A model generated the notes under the pieces. It ran no database searches, was not told the DNA's origin, and saw nothing but the letters and a program-made list of their open reading frames with translations. From Enchytraeus crypticus (taxonomy: Eukaryota; Annelida; Clitellata; Enchytraeida; Enchytraeidae), in contig CAJHZI010000208.1 in assembly GCA_905160935.1 (NCBI GenBank), forward strand, positions 1,565,501 through 1,629,500: a stretch of DNA of 64,000 nucleotides, given 5' to 3'. The translations under genes were made by a program, and so were the position numbers. Of this stretch, positions 13,453 through 21,341 are shown in pieces. Position 1 is the stretch's first letter, and each line of letters begins with the position of its first letter.

Positions 13453-16400
13453 CTCTCTCTCTCTCTATCTATCTATCTCTCTCTCTCAGTGTACTGCCTA
13501 CTGGCAGGTCAATGGTACAAAACAACTCCACTCTTCTTTATCTTCCGTTTTTCTCTTCACGTTTGCATATTAGTGTAACATTAAATCATCTAGCAATACT
13601 CATTCTTGTTGATATATACCATTATTCTTGGGGGATTCTGCTTGTGAAGAGATGGGCCCCCTATGCCTTCCTCAACTTCGACTAACATTTACTGGGCAAG
13701 GGTGTCATTCCCTGAAACTTATTATACTAATTAAGTAATTAATTAAAGGTTTGGCAGACTGAAGGCTATTCTGACTATTTAATTCCAGAGAAATATAATT
13801 CAATCTAGTACTGGTTTAAGATATTTTAAATTTATTACAACGTGAAAATATGTGATAGAAACTGTTATCCAATACCCTAATATCAATAACATAACATAAC
13901 ATAATGGCACACTGGATTAGGAAGCACAGATGCTTGTTTAAGACCCATTTCCTCCTTCCTCTCCGTGGTTATTAGTAATCGTTGCCTTTCGATGGCGCAT
14001 CAATTGCAGCCGGCGCGGATTTAAGAATAACCTTCCATCAGCCTGGGATTTTTAACGACAAGAGCTCTATTAAACTGCTACTGTCGTCCATGACAACACT
14101 AAACACTATTTGGTGCTATGCGTGCAGAAGCATACATGTGTTTATTTTGTAACATTTATTTAGATATTGACACGGAGTGTTGGCATTGTCGTTATGATAA
14201 CACTGAGCACTGTTTGGTATTATGCTTGCAGATATATAGTAATTTTTTTGTAACATTTAGATATTGACATGGAGTGCTTGGCATCCTGGAAGGACGGATC
14301 AGAGACGTATTTCTATGCTAGACTGAATGGACCCAGTATCAACAGCAAGGATGAGAAATATAGATGTTTCGTAAGTAACCCTCTAGTAGCCTTCGCTGCT
14401 CTAGTAAAAAAGGCCTGCACCAAATACTCACTGTACCAAATATTAAATCTGCTTTGTCCAGGCGCTCCTTCATTTCTGGGGATTTTACTACACCACTTAT
14501 GTAACTTATATCGCTTTATCACTTATGCCACTTTGTCACATATCGTTTATGTCACTTTATCACTTTATCACTTATATCACTTTATCACTTGTATCACTTT
14601 ATCACTTGTATCACTTTATCACTTATATCACTTTATCACTTGTATCACTTTATCACTTTATCACTTGTATCACTTTATCACTTGTATCACTTTATCACTT
14701 GTATCACTTTATCACTTGTATCACTTTATCTTTACAGAGAATCAGGTTTAATAGAGAATCAATCACTAGTAATCACTTGATTGTTCTATTTTATGGCAAA
14801 TCATAAAATCATTTGTAAACTGGTTTGCAGTGGCTTAATACTGATATTTACACCATACAAATATTGCGTAAGAGTGACACACGCCCCACTTAGTTAGGCA
14901 TAGTGTAATATACTACTAGATTTGAATCAAATTAATCATATTTAAGTATCCAAACTGTGATTGGTTTAGATCATGAAGTACTTTTAATTAGGCCTAAGAT
15001 TTGCTCTATAGCTATTTTTTAATCTTAAAGCGAAAGTTTACAGGTCACTTTCTATCTGGATTTACAGTGTTATAGCTGAGCGTGTTGGTAACGTCATGAA
15101 TTTGTGTCTTGACTTTACAGAAGTACGAGCACTATGGGAGCGAGGTGACGATGGCAATGAGCGCAGACGCCACTTGTCGGGGTCTACGTAGTGCTACTGA
15201 TGGACCTTTTCTCATCGAATTCACTAAAGGTTCTTTCTGTGATCATTTAATTATTATTATAATTTCAGTAATATTATTATTATTATTACAATCAATTACA
15301 TTAATAATAATCCGCACTATTGCATGCTCTTAATACTGTTATTAACATTATCATTATTATAATATTTGTAATGCTATTTGCCTTTATTAAATTGTTATTA
15401 ATGTTCTTTTATTGTGATTTGAATTTGCATTAGTAGGCTATATAAATGTTACAAATATTTATTTAAAATGGATTATGATAAATAGTTGCTACATATATTT
15501 AGTAATTATTTTTATTATTATAAAGAATTTGGAACTGATAATAAATATACGTTTGCAATATTTTACGTATACATACATCAATATTTAATACAGTATATTT
15601 TTATAATTAGGTCTATTTTTGCTATTAAACTTCTGTCGCATTTTTTAGCTCTACTGAGTGATTTTTGAATATATGGATAATATGAATTATATATTTAGAT
15701 AATATGAATTATATATTTAGATAATATGAATTATATATTTAGATAATATGAATTATATATTTAGATAATATGAGTTATATATTTAGATAATATGAGTTAT
15801 ATATTTAGATAATATGAGTTATATATTTAGATAATATGAGTTATATATTTAGATAATATGAGTTATATATTTAGATAATATGAGTTATATATTTAGATAA
15901 TATGAATTATATATTTAGATAATATGAGTTATATATTTAGACAATATGAATTTTTATTAGTCTCACTGATGGTTAAAATATAGGCCTACGATTATATCTC
16001 TTCCTGAAATTCTACTACCGAGGATATTGAAAACTCTGCTAAGAATTACTGGAAAAGCCATACTGTAAAAATTTAAAGTTTTATTTAAGATCTAGTTCAA
16101 TTCATTACTTTAGTGATGAGATGCCTTTTTACTCTGCACTTTCGAATGATTTTTAGTTCAATTGTGGCAGCTTTCTTTTAAGAATACTATTTTGGACCTG
16201 ATATTTAGCAGAATACTGATATTCAAATGAATGTTGTTTAAGTATAGCCTACATGCTTCCTCTACAAATCATCAAATTTGTTTCATATTCAAATGTTACA
16301 CTGAGTTCTCTCAACTGTCTTTGACAACTGCTGTTGACAGAGTGCAACATTATAGGTGGTATATTTCAAAGAGTCATCGCTAATATTTCCAGATAATTCC

Positions 16401-18596
16401 GGTTGGCCGGGACCCTCTTGCAGCTATCCGGACTGGCTGAAAGGAATCACTTGGAGGGACCTCTCCGGGGAATTCGTCTATTCCGTCGACGAGAAGGAGT
16501 TTGGAATAATCCATGGTAACTCTGAGAGCGGTGAGGATGAGAGTTCTGATGGCAGACATTCCAGAAGAGGAAGAAATCATCACTCGAGTCTGGCTGAGAG
16601 GTACTCGGTGCAAATGAGGTGTCGCCACTCAACGAGGATCAGCGACAACGAATACGTCGTACATAACTTTGTCATCCTAAACTGGTATCCAGTTAACATC
16701 GTCTTTCTCTGTCTCTCTCTCTCTCTCTTCCTCCATATCTCTCTCTCACTCTCTCTCTATATATATCTATCTTACGCTCTCTTTCTAACAGTTGTTGTTT
16801 CGTTTAATTAAAACCTCGGCCGAGTTAAAATCAAGTGTTTTCATGCGTGCAAAGCGTATTCACACGCTGCCGCTCTAAGAAGCCGGTCCTATATAAGCGG
16901 GATTACTCAGGTAACTTATTCAATCCGGCGTTGAGGTCACCACTCTTGCCTAATTCTAAAAATCATATTCTGAATCGGTCTGTAACTTCCTAAAATTTTG
17001 AAGTGTTTAAAAACTTCAAACTAATTGTCTCAAATTGACTGATCTACAAAGGAACCTAAAAGAAATACATTAATCATTATTAAACTACCCTGAACGCAAG
17101 AGACTTAACCATTGAATCCCAGTCTATTCATGACTTTGTTAATTGAATTAATGCTGAATAGCTAGGAGCCGGTTCAATTGTCTATCAAAATTCCGAAACC
17201 TCTTATGTTTAAATCATAAATTCTATAACGTTCTTTGACCAATTAACTCCATTGGAGTCTATTTAATTTTCATCGGTGAGTATATTGAACAATTTTTGTA
17301 GGTTTTAGTCTACGGCCGTTATTTCTAGCCCGCAGTAAGACCCAAACAGTGTCGAGGTCCCCGAGACCAGAGCAATGATAACCATACGCTTTAATGAACA
17401 ATACACAATTATACCTTTAACAATGATGATAGAAAATGCCTCACTCGTGTTGTGTGCGTGTTGTGTGATTTTTTTCAGTAATTCTCAGTATCAGTGCATC
17501 CGATTCAAGAAACTTTCCGAAAGAGATGTGGTATTACTATATAGAGGTAAGACCCAATTATATGTTGAGTCGAAATGCTAAATGAACAAAGATTACACAT
17601 TAATTCATTCGATGTTTTTATTTTTAATGCTTGGGCCTATATATTGTCGATTGTGTGCTCTAACTTCTCTAATAAGCTCTATTAAGTACAGTCTTAGCTA
17701 ATATGCCATTAGTTAGACTAGTCGTAGTTAGACTAGTCGTAGTTAGACTAGTCGTAGTTAGACTAGTCGGTTTATAAGATAATAAGATTAGCTTCGATTG
17801 GCTGGTATTTATTGAAGTTCATTTAGTTGCGGAACTTGCGGATAATATAATAGAAATAATTTACTCTGCATGTATCAAGCCCGTAATCCTGCACGGGAAA
17901 TTTCTTATCTGACCCCACTCCTATTCGAAAAAACTATAACTTTCACGTTATTAAAGATATTCCAACCAAATTTCTCTGCGGCGGGTAGAATTGGCTGCTG
18001 GTCAAGTACTGTATATTTCAGGAACATCGATCAATTCCTTACGACTTTATTGTAACAAATATTTGGAGTATCAGTTATAAAATACACAGTGTATATAACA
18101 GAAGTGCATGTTTTATTCTGGCTGTGATCGTATTGTGCAATACGTGTATTGATATTGCTGACGTACAAGTAGGTTAAATGTATTGAATAGTGATTTTTGG
18201 CAGTCTAATTGTAAATTTGTTAATAATATTGTAAACAGTAGTTTTAATACTGTTGCAATAAAATTAAAAGTGACTATGTTTACAGCTATTTCGGTAGTAT
18301 TTGCTATTTACCGTTAAGCAATCAATGACAGGATTGTAATGAAACCATAGATATATTGTTGTTGCTGTCCGAACAATTTTCGCAACATTTAAATGCTCTT
18401 GATAACTTTATCGTTTCAGGAGTAAATCTTAATTAATTAATTAATTAATTAATTAATTAATTAATTAAAATGAGATGAATTATTTCAGGAAATATGGTGG
18501 ACCATGATTCGCATATTCACTGCGTCACAGAGCAGTCTGAGTCAGCACAACTGCTTATCAGTAAGATCTCATAAGTCTTTAATAAATTATGCTTTC

Positions 18597-18655
<59 letters not shown>

Positions 18656-18804
18656 GTAACATAACTCAACATTGGCTGCTCGGCTGCCTCGTCCATAGGC
18701 ATAGATCATAGCTACGGTCTGGATCAACAGGATGCGTACTCTGCTTTCAAATACATTCATACATAAACACATGGACACGTAACACGCATTATTGTGAAAT
18801 GATC

Positions 18805-18854
<50 letters not shown>

Positions 18855-18942
18855 TAAATAATAAAAATATTAATAATGCGATTCAGAATATTGCTTGAAT
18901 CGTTTTTTTATCATACCTCAGGTTCTCTAGACCCGGGATAAA

Positions 18943-18975
<33 letters not shown>

Positions 18976-21302
18976 GGTTTAACGTCCAAGGATAATGTCA
19001 GGGAATCTTGATTCATAAATGAGACGTATTGAATTTGTTCACTTCTTATTATATATTTTTATTTTTTCATTTGCTATTGTACTGTTTTGTATAAATTCTG
19101 TTTGAGACTAAATAAATAAACGTTGACATTTGGAAAATTATAAAAAATATAAACAATATAAAAGTAAAGTGTCGACATTTGTTCATTTGTTATTTTCTGC
19201 TTTGTATATATTGCATAACTAGATTCTGACGTTCATTATACCTCGGCCTGCCCCAGACCTGGTATTCACTACACAGTTCCTGTAGACAGTTGTCTCTATA
19301 GACTCAACATTGGCTGCTCGGCTGCCTCGTCCATAGACATAGATCATAGCTGCAGTCTGGATCAACAGGGTACGTGCGCGGCGTGCACATACATTCACAC
19401 ATAAACAGATAGACAAATACATTCACACATAAACACATGGACAAATACATTCACACATAAACAGATAGACAAATACATTCACACATAAACAGATAGACAA
19501 ATGCATTCACACATAAATATATGAACAAATACATTCACACATAAACACATGGACAAATACATTCACACATAAACACATGAACAAATACATTCACACATAA
19601 ACACATGGACAAATACATTCACACATAAACACATGGACAAATACATTCACACTTAAATCAATCAATCAATAAGAATTTAACGTCCGGTTCCTCGCCATAA
19701 GGCAATGTCAGGGACGTCTCTTGCAGACTCTACACAAACAGGCGCCAAAGCACCACACGATGACGACTGAGTACACAGAGACCACAAGAGAAAGCGAGAT
19801 CAAAACAGTACAAGTCCAAGATCCAAGGCAAGCGGGTCAAAATTTAGACCTACGGCGTGAAGAGATGGGTTTTTAGCTTGCCAAGGAAAGTACCAACACA
19901 ATTACAAGATCGAAGATCTTGTGGCAGAGAGTTCCATATTGTCGAAGCAGAAAACATGAAGGAGCGTCTGCCCATGGAAGATTTTATATTTGGTATAGTG
20001 AGAAGGTTTTTACTAGAGGAACGAAGACTACGAGAGGGTTGATAGATTGATAAAAGATCAGATAGATAGGATGGTTTACCATAATTTAAATTTTGAAGGT
20101 CAAGGAAGCACCTGAACACATGGACAAATATATTCACACATAAACACATTGACAAATACAGTCACTAATAAACACATGGACAAATACATTCACACATAAA
20201 CCATGGGCACGTAGCCTACATAACTCTGCACATACCATTTAGCTATCGAACACATCATACATTATATTGAGTAGAGACTAAAATGAAAATTGAACCCATT
20301 GACAATTTCGCGCGTTTTTAAGAGGTATCTGATGAAAATATGAAGTGAAAGGGTTTAACGTCTTTTGGCAATGATCATGAATGATATCTGTGTTTAGACC
20401 AGTTTTTCGCTCATATTTCATACTTGAATTAAGAAGCCCGTAGATAAAAGTATATTGAATTAAACAAAATTACGTACAAATAATGTAAAAACAATGAGTC
20501 AAGTATAAAACGTATACATTCAAACTAAGCTGAATTCTTAAGACAAATAAAAAATCCACTGATAGCTTGGCGTCCACAAGACATATATGAGACATACAAA
20601 ACATTATGAAGAGACATGAATTACAAAAATCTGTTTTCATACAGAAATCAACACATTAGGGGGTGTTCAATTCCATGACAGTTCTCCTGACAAGCAGTGT
20701 TCTTTATTCGAATGCTGCCAATGCTTGAATTAGTCTACACGGGGACGTATTCAGAATAGTTGAACACTTTGTAATATAATCAATAATTAAAAATACAAAT
20801 TAATCAAATAAATCAGATAATACAACAATTTTTAGACGTTTAATAAGAAAAATCTCGTATATTTGTAGTCTATTTATACATAAACATGTATATTGTGTGC
20901 TGAATATTCGTTAGGTTTGTCTCTACAATGTGTTGCCAGCTGGATCAGTGATCACGTGACCTACGTGATTGTGAGACCAATCAAACATTCGACAGATGTC
21001 ACCTGCTATGTATGTCATACATCCGTCTCTCCCTAATATATAACATACAGATACCTCTCGCTCGCTCTCTTTCGCTCTCTCCCTCTTTCTCTCTATCTCT
21101 CTCTCACTCTCTCTCTCCCTCTCTCGCTGCCTCTCTCTCTCCCTCTCTCTCTCTTTCTCTCCCTCCCTCTCTCTCTCTCTAGCGGTCTGATTCTCTTCCC
21201 CATGCTTAGTCTTTATTTCTCTCACTCTCACTCTCTTTCTCTCTCTCTCTCTTTCCCAGGAAAGAGAAAGAGAGAAGTTGATCTTACTGTAACTTGCTGC
21301 AG

Positions 21303-21341
<39 letters not shown>

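Noticed and set aside
14500-14806. Frames with HLYHFITCITLSL repeats
   Set aside because: Three overlapping frames through a 17-bp tandem repeat in an intron; the true exon ends at 14370.
18517-18778. Minus-strand frames with poly-Ile or poly-Tyr
   Set aside because: They come from (AAT)n plus repeat D.
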